Shown: positions 50,141 to 59,777 of the stretch, one piece after another
Layout: each line of letters begins with the position of its first letter
Position numbering within the stretch: position 1 is the stretch's first letter
NCBI RefSeq assembly: GCF_039405155.1
Contig: NZ_CP135049.1
Coordinates: 124,001 to 188,000, forward strand
Reading direction: 5' to 3'
Length of the DNA: 64,000 bases
From: Buchnera aphidicola (Taiwanaphis decaspermi)
Lineage (GTDB): Bacteria; Pseudomonadota; Gammaproteobacteria; Enterobacterales; Enterobacteriaceae
Notes under the pieces: model-generated
What the model was told of the DNA's origin: nothing
What the model saw: only the letters and a program-made list of their open reading frames with translations
Databases searched by the model: none
Position numbers and translations under genes: made by a program

Positions 50141-51580
50141 ATGAAAAAAATAATTCATTTCTTAGTTTCTAATTTTTTAATATTTTTCATTTTCATTTTT
50201 TGTAAAACAGCTACAAGTGTTCAAAAAAACTTACATAAAACACCACCAATTAATAGAGAAATTAGTTTATCTTCTGTTGTAGATAGAGTAAATTCCTCCA
50301 TAGTTAGTATTACAATAGAAGGAAATTCTTCTATATTTTCTAGAAAATTAAATAAAAAGTTAAAACCTCTTTTTGGAAAAGATTCACTTTTTTGCCATAA
50401 AGGATCTTTATTATATGGATCACCTTTATGTGAAAAAGATCAAGAAGACGATACATTAGAAAAAAACAATTTTAAAGCTTTAGGTTCTGGAGTAATATTT
50501 GATGCACATCATGGATATATTGTGACTAATAATCATGTTATAGATAATGCTAGGAAAATTCAAGTAAAATTGAATGATGGTAGTACTTATTTAGCAAAAC
50601 TAATTGGAGCTGATTTAAAATCAGATATTGCAGTTATTAAACTAAAAAAATTTAACAAATTAACTGCAATTAAAATAGGAAATTCTGACAAATTAAAAGT
50701 TGGAGATTATGTTTTATCTATAGGAAATCCATACGGGTTAAATGATACAGTAACATTTGGCATAATATCAGCATTAAATAGAAGTGGGTTGAATATAGAA
50801 AATTACGAAAATTTTATTCAAACAGATGCTGCTATCAATAAAGGTAATTCTGGAGGTGCTTTAGTAAACATTAATGGTGAATTAATAGGCATAAATACAG
50901 CAATATTATCTCCAACAGGAGGTAATATAGGAATAGGATTTTCTATACCAAGTAATATTGTAAAGAGTTTAATTAAACAAATATTAAGATATGGTCATGT
51001 TAAAAGAGGACAAATAGGGATAATTGGTTCTGAGCTAAATTCAAAAATTGCTAACTCTTTATCAATTGATGTAAACCAAGGTGTATTTATAAATAAAGTA
51101 TTATTTAAATCTTCAGCTTTTTTTTCGGGAATACATGAAGGTGATATTATCATAGCATTTAACAAAAAACCAATATACAATTTTTTGTCATTTAGAGCAG
51201 AACTAGGATCTTTACAAGTAGGATCAAAAATACAATTAACTTTATTAAGAGATAAAAGAATATATTCAATAAAAACTAAAATAAAATATAATATTAAAGA
51301 TTTAACAAAAATTAATATGAACTATCCTAGGATAGAAGGAGCTAAATTAAATAATTATGTAATTAATAAAAAAAACAAAGGAGTTATAATAGAATTAGTA
51401 ATACCAAATACTCATTCTTATAAAATAGGATTTGTAAAAAAAGACATTATAATTAGTATTAACAATTTAAAAGTAAATAATTTACAAGATTTAAAAAAAA
51501 TATTAAAAAATCAAAAAAAAAAAGTATTAGCATTTAAAATTAGAAGACATGGAAAATTTATGTATTTATTTCTTCAATAA
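50141..51580 (+). CDS. degP: Periplasmic serine protease / chaperone DegP (HtrA)
   Basis: DegP degrades and refolds damaged envelope proteins. The 479-residue protein (E. coli 474) begins with a signal peptide: a basic MKK start, a hydrophobic core (FLIFFIFIF) and a probable cut near residue 27. The catalytic triad is His132 (VTNNHVID), Asp162 (SDIAVIKL) and Ser237 (KGNSGGALV). Two PDZ domains follow, the first with GQIGIIGSELNS and GIHEGDIIIAFNKKPI, the second ending KIRRHGKFMYLFLQ. All parts are complete, so it should be active. Confidence 0.97.
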   Translation: MKKIIHFLVSNFLIFFIFIFCKTATSVQKNLHKTPPINREISLSSVVDRVNSSIVSITIEGNSSIFSRKLNKKLKPLFGKDSLFCHKGSLLYGSPLCEKDQEDDTLEKNNFKALGSGVIFDAHHGYIVTNNHVIDNARKIQVKLNDGSTYLAKLIGADLKSDIAVIKLKKFNKLTAIKIGNSDKLKVGDYVLSIGNPYGLNDTVTFGIISALNRSGLNIENYENFIQTDAAINKGNSGGALVNINGELIGINTAILSPTGGNIGIGFSIPSNIVKSLIKQILRYGHVKRGQIGIIGSELNSKIANSLSIDVNQGVFINKVLFKSSAFFSGIHEGDIIIAFNKKPIYNFLSFRAELGSLQVGSKIQLTLLRDKRIYSIKTKIKYNIKDLTKINMNYPRIEGAKLNNYVINKKNKGVIIELVIPNTHSYKIGFVKKDIIISINNLKVNNLQDLKKILKNQKKKVLAFKIRRHGKFMYLFLQ

Positions 51581-51585
51581 TTTTT

Positions 51586-51613
51586 TTAGTGTCCTTTTAT
51601 TAAAGGACACTAA
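51586..51613. terminator. Two-way terminator between degP and dapD
   Basis: A perfect 12-bp stem, TTAGTGTCCTTT (51586-51597) with AAAGGACACTAA (51602-51613), has a 4-base loop. It is preceded by a T-run on the plus side (51581-51587), and T-rich sequence follows. It lies five bases after the degP stop, in a convergent junction, and is the strongest hairpin of this type in the window. Confidence 0.8.
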
Positions 51614-51648
51614 TATTTTAATATTTAATAATTTTAATTTAAAATTTA

Positions 51649-52473
51649 TTATTTTATATTTCTCAAAATTTTATTTATTTTAACTTTTTCTAAAGTTTTT
51701 TTATCAACTTTTTTAACTATAATAGCTGCATACAAATTATATTTTCCATTATTAGAAGGCAAAGTACCAGGTACAACAACAGAGTTTTCTGGAATAATAC
51801 CATAATTTATTTCTTCAGTTTTGCGATTATATATTTTAGTACTTTGTCCAATATAAACTCCCATTGAGATAACTGAACCTTTTTTTACTATTACACCTTC
51901 TACTATTTCAGATCTAGCTCCAATAAAACAATTGTCTTCAATTATAGTTGGATTATTTTGCAATGGTTCTAAAACTCCTCCTATACCAACCCCTCCAGAA
52001 ATATGGACATTTTTTCCTATTTGAGCACATGATCCTATCGTAGCCCAAGTATCGATCATACTATTTTTTGATATGTAAGCTCCAATATTTACATATGAAG
52101 GCATTAAAACACAATTTTCTTCTATGAAAGATCCATATCTTACTGTTGCGTGAGGAACTATTCTATAATTTTTTTTTGAAAAATCTTCTTCACAAAAATT
52201 AGAAAACTTAAGAGGTACTTTATCATAATAATTATTTGTATTAGTACTGAAAATTTTATTTTTTTTATAATTTAAATATAACAATATTGCTTTTTTAATC
52301 CATTGATGTGTTACCCATTTATTATTAATTTTTTCTGAAACTCTAATTTTTCCATCATTTAACATACTAATTACTTTTTCAATATCTTTTTTTTCATTTT
52401 TATCTATATTTTTTTTTTTGTGAAAACTTTGTTTATTAAATATATTTTTTATTTTGTTTTTTATATTTTTCAT
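51649..52473 (-). CDS. dapD: Tetrahydrodipicolinate N-succinyltransferase
   Basis: DapD succinylates tetrahydrodipicolinate on the route to diaminopimelate and lysine. The protein is 274 residues, the same as E. coli. The left-handed beta-helix hexapeptide repeats are obvious: [34 protein letters not shown], then [16 protein letters not shown] and [20 protein letters not shown]. The N-terminal 60 residues are more diverged and lysine-rich. It lies next to map, as in E. coli. Lysine is essential for the host; if the peptidoglycan genes are lost, lysine would be its only use. Confidence 0.98.
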   Translation of the reverse strand: MKNIKNKIKNIFNKQSFHKKKNIDKNEKKDIEKVISMLNDGKIRVSEKINNKWVTHQWIKKAILLYLNYKKNKIFSTNTNNYYDKVPLKFSNFCEEDFSKKNYRIVPHATVRYGSFIEENCVLMPSYVNIGAYISKNSMIDTWATIGSCAQIGKNVHISGGVGIGGVLEPLQNNPTIIEDNCFIGARSEIVEGVIVKKGSVISMGVYIGQSTKIYNRKTEEINYGIIPENSVVVPGTLPSNNGKYNLYAAIIVKKVDKKTLEKVKINKILRNIK

Positions 52474-52549
52474 ATATACTCTTTATTAATAAATATTTAT
52501 TAAATCAATAAAATAATTTGAATTAATAATTTAAAATTTATCTAAATAA

Positions 52550-53326
52550 TTAATTATTTTTTATATTTTCTTTTTCTCTTTTAGTTAAAATTTCACATCC
52601 ATTTTTTGTTATTAATACAGTATGTTCATATTGTGCTGATAAACTTCTATCTTTAGTTTTTACAGTCCAACCATCTTTCATACATTTTACAGATTTGCTT
52701 CCTGCATTAATCATAGGTTCTATTGTAAAAACCATATTTTTTTTTATAATTAGATTATTTTTATTAGATTTATAATGAAGTATTTGAGGTTCTTCATGAA
52801 AATAACGTCCAATACCATGTCCACAATAATCTCTAACAACAGAAAATCCTTTTTTTTCAACATATTTTTGTATTGTTTCTCCTATTTTATATAGTTTTAT
52901 TTCTGGTTTTATTACCTTTATTGCTAAATATAAGCTTTTTTTTGCTACATAACATAAACGTTTAGATAAAATACTTGGTTTACCTACAAAAAACATTTTA
53001 GAAGTATCACTGTAATATTTGTTTTTAACAACTGTAACATCAATATTTACAATATCTCCATTTTTAAGTTTTTTATTTTTATTTGGTATACCATGACAAA
53101 CTATATCATTGACTGATATACAAACTGACTTTGGAAAACCTTGATATCCTAAACATCCAGGTATAGCTTTTTTTTTTATTATAAAGTCATGACATATATC
53201 GTTTAATTCTAAGGTAGTTATATTTGGTATTACATATGACTTTATCATTTCTAATACTTCTGATGCTATTTTGCTAGCAATTTTTATTTTTTTTATTTCG
53301 GATTTATTTTTTAATAAAACATTCAT
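52550..53326 (-). CDS. map: Methionine aminopeptidase, type I
   Basis: Map removes the N-terminal methionine from nascent proteins. Length is 258 residues (E. coli 264). The metal ligands are visible in order: Asp in VNIDVTVVK, Asp in YYSDTSKMF, His in GHGIGRYFHEEP, Glu in FTIEPMIN, and Glu in SAQYEHTVLIT. It is divergent from rpsB with 225 bases between, the same arrangement as in E. coli. Confidence 0.98.
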   Translation of the reverse strand: MNVLLKNKSEIKKIKIASKIASEVLEMIKSYVIPNITTLELNDICHDFIIKKKAIPGCLGYQGFPKSVCISVNDIVCHGIPNKNKKLKNGDIVNIDVTVVKNKYYSDTSKMFFVGKPSILSKRLCYVAKKSLYLAIKVIKPEIKLYKIGETIQKYVEKKGFSVVRDYCGHGIGRYFHEEPQILHYKSNKNNLIIKKNMVFTIEPMINAGSKSVKCMKDGWTVKTKDRSLSAQYEHTVLITKNGCEILTKREKENIKNN

Positions 53327-53470
53327 AATTTTTAAAATTTTTTAGTTATAAATATATTGTATTGTTTAAAATATACTTAAAAAAATTATTTATAAAGTTA
53401 TAAATAATTTTTATTAAAAAGTTTAATTATTATATAAATAAGTTTATATTAATAATTTATTTTATTTTTT

Positions 53471-53499
53471 TTTATATTTAAAATACAATAAAATATAAT
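53471..53499 (+). promoter_or_regulatory. Candidate rpsB promoter
   Basis: TTTATA (53471-53476), a 17-base spacer and a perfect TATAAT (53494-53499) lie 52 bases before the rpsB ATG. Spacing is right, but the surroundings are so A/T-rich that chance matches are common. Confidence 0.4.
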
Positions 53500-53551
53500 T
53501 TAATTTCAATATTGTATTAAATATATAAATATTTTTATAAAGGATCAATTT

Positions 53552-54241
53552 ATGAAATTAGTTTCTATGAGAGATATGTTAAAAGCAGGAGTCCATTTTG
53601 GACACCAAACTCGTTATTGGAATCCTAAAATGAAATCTTTTATTTTTGGTTCTCGTAATAAAATACATATTATTAATCTAGAAAAAACTTTACCGATGTT
53701 TAATAAAGCTTTATTAGAATTAAATAAAATTGCTATAAAAAAAGGAAAAATTTTATTTGTAGGTACTAAAAAAACTGCAAACAAACAAATAAAAGAGACA
53801 GCATTAACTTGTAAACAATTTTATGTAAACCAAAGATGGTTAGGTGGTATGCTTACTAATTGGAAAACAGTTCGTCAATCTATAAAAAGATTGAAAGATT
53901 TGGAAATACAATCTAAAGATGGTACTTTTAATAAACTAACAAAAAAAGAAGCATCAATAAGACACAAAGAATTATTAAAATTAGAAAATAGTTTAGGTGG
54001 TATAAAAGATATGGGTACATTACCAAATGCTATTTTTGTTATAGATGCTTTACATGAACAAATTGCTATTAAAGAAGCTAATAGCTTAGGTATATCTGTG
54101 TTTGCTGTAGTGGATACCAATTCTAGTCCTTATGGTGTAGATTATATAATACCAGGTAATGATGACGCTATAAGATCTATAAATTTGTATCTAAAGTTTA
54201 TTACTTATGCTATTACCAAAAAAAAAACATTTAAAATATAA
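53552..54241 (+). CDS. rpsB: 30S ribosomal protein S2
   Basis: S2 is a small-subunit ribosomal protein. It has 229 residues (E. coli 241); the acidic C-terminal tail is shortened. Conserved blocks include [53 protein letters not shown], and [37 protein letters not shown] precedes ATG 53552. It opens the cluster rpsB-tsf-pyrH-frr, in the enteric order. Confidence 0.98.
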   Translation: MKLVSMRDMLKAGVHFGHQTRYWNPKMKSFIFGSRNKIHIINLEKTLPMFNKALLELNKIAIKKGKILFVGTKKTANKQIKETALTCKQFYVNQRWLGGMLTNWKTVRQSIKRLKDLEIQSKDGTFNKLTKKEASIRHKELLKLENSLGGIKDMGTLPNAIFVIDALHEQIAIKEANSLGISVFAVVDTNSSPYGVDYIIPGNDDAIRSINLYLKFITYAITKKKTFKI

Positions 54242-54264
54242 TAGTTATAGCAATATTTCTTGTT

Positions 54265-54282
54265 CGCTGTCAAAAGACAGCG
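54265..54282 (+). terminator. Attenuator-like terminator between rpsB and tsf
   Basis: CGCTGTC (54265-54271) pairs with GACAGCG (54276-54282) around an AAAA loop, followed by GATTTTTTA. This GC-rich stem plus T-run within an operon is a classic intrinsic terminator form. It would let rpsB be transcribed more than tsf. Confidence 0.75.
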
Positions 54283-54322
54283 TGATTTTTTATTTAAAAA
54301 TATTACATTATCTGAGGAAAAA

Positions 54323-55123
54323 ATGAAAAAAAATATATTGGAATTAATAAAAAAATTAAGATATATAACTGGTGTAGGTTTTTTAGAATGCAAAAAATCA
54401 TTAATAAAATCTAAATATGATATAAATTTAGCTGTTGATAATTTAAGGCTATCAGGTACTATTAAAGCAATTCAAAAATCTAATAGAGAAGTTGGTTCAG
54501 GTATTATTTGTAGTATTATTGAAAAAAAATGTAAAGGATTATTAATTGAATTAAATTGTGAAACTGATTTTGTTTCTCACAATAGTAATTTTATAAAGTT
54601 TGGTAACAAAATAACAAAAGAAATTTTATTTAAAAAATTAAATAATTTAGAATCAATAAAAAAACATTTTGAAATAGAAATAAATGAATTAATATCAAAA
54701 TTTGGTGAAAACATAAAAATTAGACGTTTTTCTATTATAGAAGGTGAAAACATAATATCTTATGTGCATAATAATCGTATAGGTGTATTAATAGATATTG
54801 ATAAAAATGAACAAGAATTAGGAAAACAATTATCTATGCATATAGCTGCAAACAGACCAAAATATATAAACGTAGAAGATGTACCTTTAAACTTAATAGA
54901 AAAAGAAAGAAAAATTCAGTGTAATATAGTTAGCAAGTTGTGTAAAAATAAAAAAATTACAGAAAAAATAGTTAATAATAAAATAAACAAATTTATTGAA
55001 GAATTAGTGATCAAAAAACAATATTTTATAATGGATTTAAATAAGTTAATATCGCAATTATTGTTAGAAAATAATGTCAACATAAATAAATTTGTAAGAT
55101 TTGAATTATGCGAATCGATATAA
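54323..55123 (+). CDS. tsf: Elongation factor Ts
   Basis: EF-Ts is the nucleotide exchange factor for EF-Tu. From ATG 54323 (GAGGAAA just upstream) it has 266 residues (E. coli 283); an open frame from 54260 crosses the rpsB-tsf hairpin and is not the true start. The N-terminal module LIKKLRYITGVGFLECKKSL and the key Tu-binding block ELNCETDFVSHN are present, as are IGVLIDIDKNEQELGKQLSMHIAANRPKYI and the C-terminal FVRFELCES. The coiled-coil part is diverged. Confidence 0.97.
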   Translation: MKKNILELIKKLRYITGVGFLECKKSLIKSKYDINLAVDNLRLSGTIKAIQKSNREVGSGIICSIIEKKCKGLLIELNCETDFVSHNSNFIKFGNKITKEILFKKLNNLESIKKHFEIEINELISKFGENIKIRRFSIIEGENIISYVHNNRIGVLIDIDKNEQELGKQLSMHIAANRPKYINVEDVPLNLIEKERKIQCNIVSKLCKNKKITEKIVNNKINKFIEELVIKKQYFIMDLNKLISQLLLENNVNINKFVRFELCESI

Positions 55124-55198
55124 ATTTAATTAATAAATTATATAATAATTATTTTATGTTTATTATTTAAAATGATTATTTAATATTTTAGGAAAAAC

Positions 55199-55927
55199 AT
55201 GAATATTAAATATAAATTACCTAAATATAATAGAATTTTACTTAAAATAAGTGGAGAATCTATTAAAGGAACAAAAAAATATGGTATATCATCTAAATTT
55301 TTGTTTAAAATATCTAAAGATATAAAAAAAATAATAAAACTAGGTGTTCAAATAGGTATTGTAATTGGAGGAGGTAATTTATTTAGAGGATCACTATTAT
55401 CTAAAAAAGGAATAAATCACATTATATCAGATCAAATTGGAATGTTATCTACTATAATAAATAGTTTAGCTATGTTTGATATTTTGAATAAACAAAAAAT
55501 TAAAACTTGTTTAATGTCTTCTTTACCAATTCATAATATTTGTAGATCTTATGACAGACAAAAGGCATTAAAATTATTAAAAAAAAAATATGTTGTAATA
55601 TTTTCAGGAGGTACAGGTAACCCTTTATTTACAACAGATTCAGCTGCTTGTTTAAAAGGAATAGAAATAAATGCTGATATAATATTAAAAGCTACTAAAG
55701 TCGAAGGAGTATATTCTTCAGATCCGTTAAAATGTTCTAAAGCAATTATTTATAAAAAATTATTATATAAAGAAATATTAAGTAAAAAATTAGAAATTAT
55801 GGATTTATCTGCTTTTATTTTAGCAAAAAATCATAACATACCTATAAGAATTTTTAATATAAATAAAAAATCTATTTTGTACAATATTTTATTAGGAAAA
55901 CAAGAAGGTACATTAATTACTAATTAA
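55199..55927 (+). CDS. pyrH: Uridylate kinase
   Basis: PyrH phosphorylates UMP to UDP. The protein is 242 residues (E. coli 241). Visible are RILLKISGESIKG, VIGGGNLFRG, VVIFSGGTGNPLFTTDSAACLKGIEI, and KATKVEGVYSSDP with MDLSAFILAKNHNIPIRIFN. TTTAGGAAAA precedes ATG 55199. It sits third in the rpsB-tsf-pyrH-frr cluster, as in E. coli. Confidence 0.97.
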   Translation: MNIKYKLPKYNRILLKISGESIKGTKKYGISSKFLFKISKDIKKIIKLGVQIGIVIGGGNLFRGSLLSKKGINHIISDQIGMLSTIINSLAMFDILNKQKIKTCLMSSLPIHNICRSYDRQKALKLLKKKYVVIFSGGTGNPLFTTDSAACLKGIEINADIILKATKVEGVYSSDPLKCSKAIIYKKLLYKEILSKKLEIMDLSAFILAKNHNIPIRIFNINKKSILYNILLGKQEGTLITN

Positions 55928-55985
55928 TAATTGTTAAATTTGTTAATATAAATAAAAATTTAAAAAACTTAAAATAGGTGTCAAA

Positions 55986-56543
55986 TTGATTAATAATATT
56001 TTAAAAAAAACTGAAGAAAAAATGAAAAAAAAAATATTTTTTTTCAAGACAAATATAAATAAATTAAGAACAAACTATGCATCTCCCGAATTATTGTCAA
56101 ATATTTTTATCGATTATTATGGAAAAAAAACTACATTAAAAGAAGTATCTAATATAGTAGCAGAAAATTCTTTTACATTAAAAATAAATGTATTTGATGT
56201 TAATATCATAAAACAAATAGAAAAATCTATTTTAAATTCAGAATTAAATTTAAATCCTATATCCAAAGGAAACACTATAAAATTAATTATTCCAGCATTA
56301 ACTGAAGAAAGAAGAAAAAATTTAATAAAATTAGTAAAAAAAGAGTCTGAATCTACTAAAATACTAATTAGAAATATTAGACGTAATTCTAAAAAATATA
56401 TTAATTCTTGTGCAAAATCTAAATTAATTAATACAGATGAAAACAAATTTTATGAGAATAAAATACAAAAATTAACTAATGTTTATGTAAAAGAAATTGA
56501 TAAAATATTAAAATTAAAAGTTGCTCAATTATCTAAAATATAA
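55986..56543 (+). CDS. frr: Ribosome recycling factor
   Basis: Frr (RRF) splits post-termination ribosomes with EF-G. Length is 185 residues, the same as E. coli. The start is TTG at 55986, supported by AGGTG at 55976-55980 and by alignment to the E. coli N-terminus. TLKINVFDVNIIKQIEKSILNSELNLNP and LTEERRKNLIKLVKKESE are conserved. In enterics dxr, ispU, cdsA and rseP follow before bamA; here bamA comes next, after 179 bases. Confidence 0.96.
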   Translation: MINNILKKTEEKMKKKIFFFKTNINKLRTNYASPELLSNIFIDYYGKKTTLKEVSNIVAENSFTLKINVFDVNIIKQIEKSILNSELNLNPISKGNTIKLIIPALTEERRKNLIKLVKKESESTKILIRNIRRNSKKYINSCAKSKLINTDENKFYENKIQKLTNVYVKEIDKILKLKVAQLSKI

Positions 56544-56722
56544 AAAATATTGAATAAATAATATTTAAAAATATTTTTTAATTCTTATGCAATTTTTTTT
56601 GTAAGAAATAAAAATTATTATTTTTTATTAATACAATAAAGTTATTTTTTAAATAAAAAAAATTTTATATATACAACACAACATTTATGTAAACTATATA
56701 ACAACATAGAAAAAATTTTATT

Positions 56723-59098
56723 ATGAAAATAAAAAAACTTTTGATATTTTTAATGTTATTTATTAATTTTAACATATGTTATGCATGTAATAATTTAAAT
56801 AACATTAATATATTAGGAATTGAAAAAATACCTTTCAGTAAAATATTAAATGCTATATCTAAAAATATACAATCAAATAAAGATGTTTTTAAATCAGATA
56901 ATATTATTCATAATTTATTTAATACAGGTTATTTTAATAATATACAAATAAAAAATTTTGATAATAAAACTTATATATATTTGAAAGAAAAAAACATTAT
57001 TTCTAATGTACTATTTAAAGGAAATATTACTATAAGTAATGATGTTATTAAACAATGTTTATCTTCTCTTAATATTAAGAAAAATGAATATTTTGATAAA
57101 TATTATTTTTTTTTATTTAATAAAAAAATAAAAAAAAAATATTTTATTAAAGGAAAATATGGAGCTCATTGTAATTTATCAATAACTCATTTACCAAATA
57201 ATTATGTTCAACTAAATATAAATATAGTAGAAGGTGTGAATTCTATATTAAATAAAATAAAAATAGTAGGAAATAAAAAATATTCTAAAAATATGTTGTT
57301 AAACATGTTCAATAAAAAACATAATGTTTTTTTATGGAATTTACGAAATAAAAATTATTATTATCCATATGAACTTTCTAAATCATTAAAAAAATTACAA
57401 GAATTATATTTTAAAAACGGTTTTATTAATTTCAAAATTAATTACATATCTGTTATTTTTTCTAAAAATAGTATGAAATCTAATATTTATGTTAATATCC
57501 ATGAAGGAAATCAATATAAAATAAAAAAAATAAATGTGTTTTCTAACACAAAAAATTTAAAAAAATTAATAAAAAAAATTTTTAGAAATTATAACAACAA
57601 TCTATATAATATAAATTTTATAAAAGATATTGAAAATAAAATTAAAGAATTTTTAAGTAATTATGGATATTTAGAACCAGAAATAAATATATATCCTATT
57701 ATAAATCATAATAAAAATACTGTAGAATTATCTTGCTATATTAATAAAGGTTATTCATTTATAGTAAATAATATTTATATCACAGGAAACATTAATACTG
57801 AAGATAATGTTATCAGAAGAGAGATAAAACAGTTAGAAAACAAAATAATTAATATCATGTTTGTTAAACAAAGTGAAGAAAATATCAAGAATAGTGGTTA
57901 TTTTAGCTCGGTTAATACTCAAATAGTACATACTAAAAATACTTTAAATAAAGTAGATATCATCTATACAGTTAAAGAAAAAAATAATAACGAAATAAAT
58001 GTTGGTTTAAAATATAAAAAAAAAACAGGTGTTAATTTTAATATAAGTTTAAATCAAAATAATTTTTTAGGTACAGGTAATATATTTAGTTTTGAAGGAA
58101 ATAAAAATTTACAAAATAATAGTTTTTCAACATCTTTTATTTATTTTCCTAAATATTCAAAAAAATATAATTTTAGTAATATGTTTTATTTTAAAAATGT
58201 AAAGAGAGATGAATACGATGATTTAAATTATAAAAAAATAATTTATGGAATGAAAAACAACATATATATTAATAAAAAAGAAAATAAAAGTATTAATTTA
58301 GGATTAGATTATAATAATAATGTAATAAAAAAAATAGAAGATAATTCTTATATTGTTCATGATATAAATTCAAAAAAAACATTTAATGGAAACTCAAAAC
58401 ATTTTAATATTTTCGTAAAAGATTTATTTATGAATTATTTTTTTAGTATAAAACATCATAATAATTTTTATAATTATAATAATATATATATATCAGGAAA
58501 AATAACATTTCCTTTTTCTAATAATTTTTTTTATAAAACAGAAATAGAATCTAATAAAGAATTATTATTAAATAATAAAAAAAATATTTTATTAAGAATG
58601 AAAAATAAAATTGGTTATGGTAATACTTTAGATTATAAAGATTATCCTTTTTATGAAAACTTCAACCTATTATATGCTGATAAAATTAGAGGTTTTGATC
58701 CATATAGTATTGGTATTAAAAAATATTACAAACATAATAGATCTTTTTACAAAAAACATTTAGAATATTTTTCTGGAGGTAATGCTGAAATATTTAATAA
58801 TGTTGAATTAGTTATACCTCATTATATTAATATAAATGATAAAAAAATTAGATTTCAAACTATATTTTTTGTAGATGCCGGTGGTTTATGGAATAGTAAT
58901 TTTAAAGAATTAAATAAAATACATAAATTAAGTTGTATTTTAAACAAACATAGTTTTTTCCCAAAAAAAATAAATATTTCTAGTGGTGTAAATTTTAAAT
59001 GGATATCTCCTATAGGACCATTAAGTTTAGCATTATCTATCCCTTTAAAATGCAATAATGGAGATGTTATAGAATTTTTACAATTTAATTTTGGCTAA
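56723..59098 (+). CDS. bamA: Outer-membrane protein assembly factor BamA
   Basis: BamA is the Omp85-type core of the machine that inserts beta-barrel proteins into the outer membrane. The protein is 791 residues (E. coli 810). A signal peptide (MKIKKLLIFLMLFINFNICYA) is followed by five POTRA repeats (to about 410), with VEGVNSILNKIKIVGNKKY and YINKGYSFIVNNIYITGN typical. The barrel shows the (V/I)RGF motif as KIRGFDPYSIG, and ends SPIGPLSLALSIPLK...EFLQFNFG. The final signal lacks the usual last aromatic residues (E. coli ends NIGKTW). The barrel is very Asn/Lys-rich. No other Bam protein gene lies in the window. Confidence 0.96.
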   Translation: MKIKKLLIFLMLFINFNICYACNNLNNINILGIEKIPFSKILNAISKNIQSNKDVFKSDNIIHNLFNTGYFNNIQIKNFDNKTYIYLKEKNIISNVLFKGNITISNDVIKQCLSSLNIKKNEYFDKYYFFLFNKKIKKKYFIKGKYGAHCNLSITHLPNNYVQLNINIVEGVNSILNKIKIVGNKKYSKNMLLNMFNKKHNVFLWNLRNKNYYYPYELSKSLKKLQELYFKNGFINFKINYISVIFSKNSMKSNIYVNIHEGNQYKIKKINVFSNTKNLKKLIKKIFRNYNNNLYNINFIKDIENKIKEFLSNYGYLEPEINIYPIINHNKNTVELSCYINKGYSFIVNNIYITGNINTEDNVIRREIKQLENKIINIMFVKQSEENIKNSGYFSSVNTQIVHTKNTLNKVDIIYTVKEKNNNEINVGLKYKKKTGVNFNISLNQNNFLGTGNIFSFEGNKNLQNNSFSTSFIYFPKYSKKYNFSNMFYFKNVKRDEYDDLNYKKIIYGMKNNIYINKKENKSINLGLDYNNNVIKKIEDNSYIVHDINSKKTFNGNSKHFNIFVKDLFMNYFFSIKHHNNFYNYNNIYISGKITFPFSNNFFYKTEIESNKELLLNNKKNILLRMKNKIGYGNTLDYKDYPFYENFNLLYADKIRGFDPYSIGIKKYYKHNRSFYKKHLEYFSGGNAEIFNNVELVIPHYININDKKIRFQTIFFVDAGGLWNSNFKELNKIHKLSCILNKHSFFPKKINISSGVNFKWISPIGPLSLALSIPLKCNNGDVIEFLQFNFG

Positions 59099-59143
59099 AA
59101 TATTTTTGCAAATAGTATTATATCTAATAAAAAAATAATTTTT

Positions 59144-59183
59144 AAGATATTTTACTATATTATAAATATATGTAAAATATCTT
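59144..59183 (+). terminator. Rho-independent terminator after bamA
   Basis: AAGATATTTTAC (59144-59155) pairs perfectly with GTAAAATATCTT (59172-59183), followed at once by a T-run up to 59189. The 16-base loop is itself self-complementary. It separates bamA from fabZ, which therefore needs its own promoter between 59190 and 59257. Confidence 0.75.
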
Positions 59184-59256
59184 TTTTTTATATAAATATT
59201 ACTAATTAATTTATATTAAGATAAATATAAATTATAATTATATAGGTCATATTTTT

Positions 59257-59721
59257 TTGAAAAATATTAAAAAAATTAAAATATCAAATTATTTACCACA
59301 TAGATATCCAAACTTAATGATTGACAAAATATTAAAAATTAAAAATAATTTTTATATTAAAACAATAAAAAATATTAGTAATAACGATATTTTTTTGCAA
59401 GGTCATTTTTATTCAAACCCAATTTTTCCAGGAGTTATGATTATAGAAACGATGGCACAATCTTCATATTTATTATTTTCATTAAGTAATAAAATTAATT
59501 TAAAAAAAAAATTAAGTAGCTTTTTTTTTGTTGGTGTAAATTTTGCAAGATTTAAGTCTAAAGTTTTTCCAGGAGATCAATTAGTTATAAAAAGCATAAT
59601 TATTAAAAAAAAAATATCGTTCTATTTTTTTAAATGTATAGCTATTGTTAGTAAAAAAGTAGTATGCGAATCTGAATTAATGTTTTATTTTTGCAAAAAT
59701 AAAACTAAGAAATTGTTTTAA
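59257..59721 (+). CDS. fabZ: 3-hydroxyacyl-ACP dehydratase FabZ
   Basis: FabZ dehydrates 3-hydroxyacyl-ACP in fatty-acid elongation. It has 154 residues (E. coli 151). The catalytic His is in YLPHRYPNLMID and the catalytic Glu in FPGVMIIETMAQSS. ARFKSKVFPGDQL is also conserved. The start is TTG 59257 with AGGTC about 8 bases before; there is no nearby ATG. lpxD, lpxA, lpxB and rnhB, its neighbours in E. coli, are absent, so it is kept for fatty acids or lipoate rather than lipid A. Confidence 0.95.
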   Translation: MKNIKKIKISNYLPHRYPNLMIDKILKIKNNFYIKTIKNISNNDIFLQGHFYSNPIFPGVMIIETMAQSSYLLFSLSNKINLKKKLSSFFFVGVNFARFKSKVFPGDQLVIKSIIIKKKISFYFFKCIAIVSKKVVCESELMFYFCKNKTKKLF

Positions 59722-59777
59722 TTTTTATTTTAATATTATAATTTTTTTTTATTTTTTAATCTTTTTTTAGGAAATAT

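Noticed and set aside
54260-54322. A longer EF-Ts starting upstream
   Set aside because: It would be translated through the rpsB-tsf terminator hairpin; ATG 54323 has a strong GAGGAAA site and the correct family N-terminus.
56582-56607. Hairpin after frr (TTCTTAT / GTAAGAA)
   Set aside because: Only 7 bp with a G-U pair and an all-T-rich loop; too weak in this composition to call.
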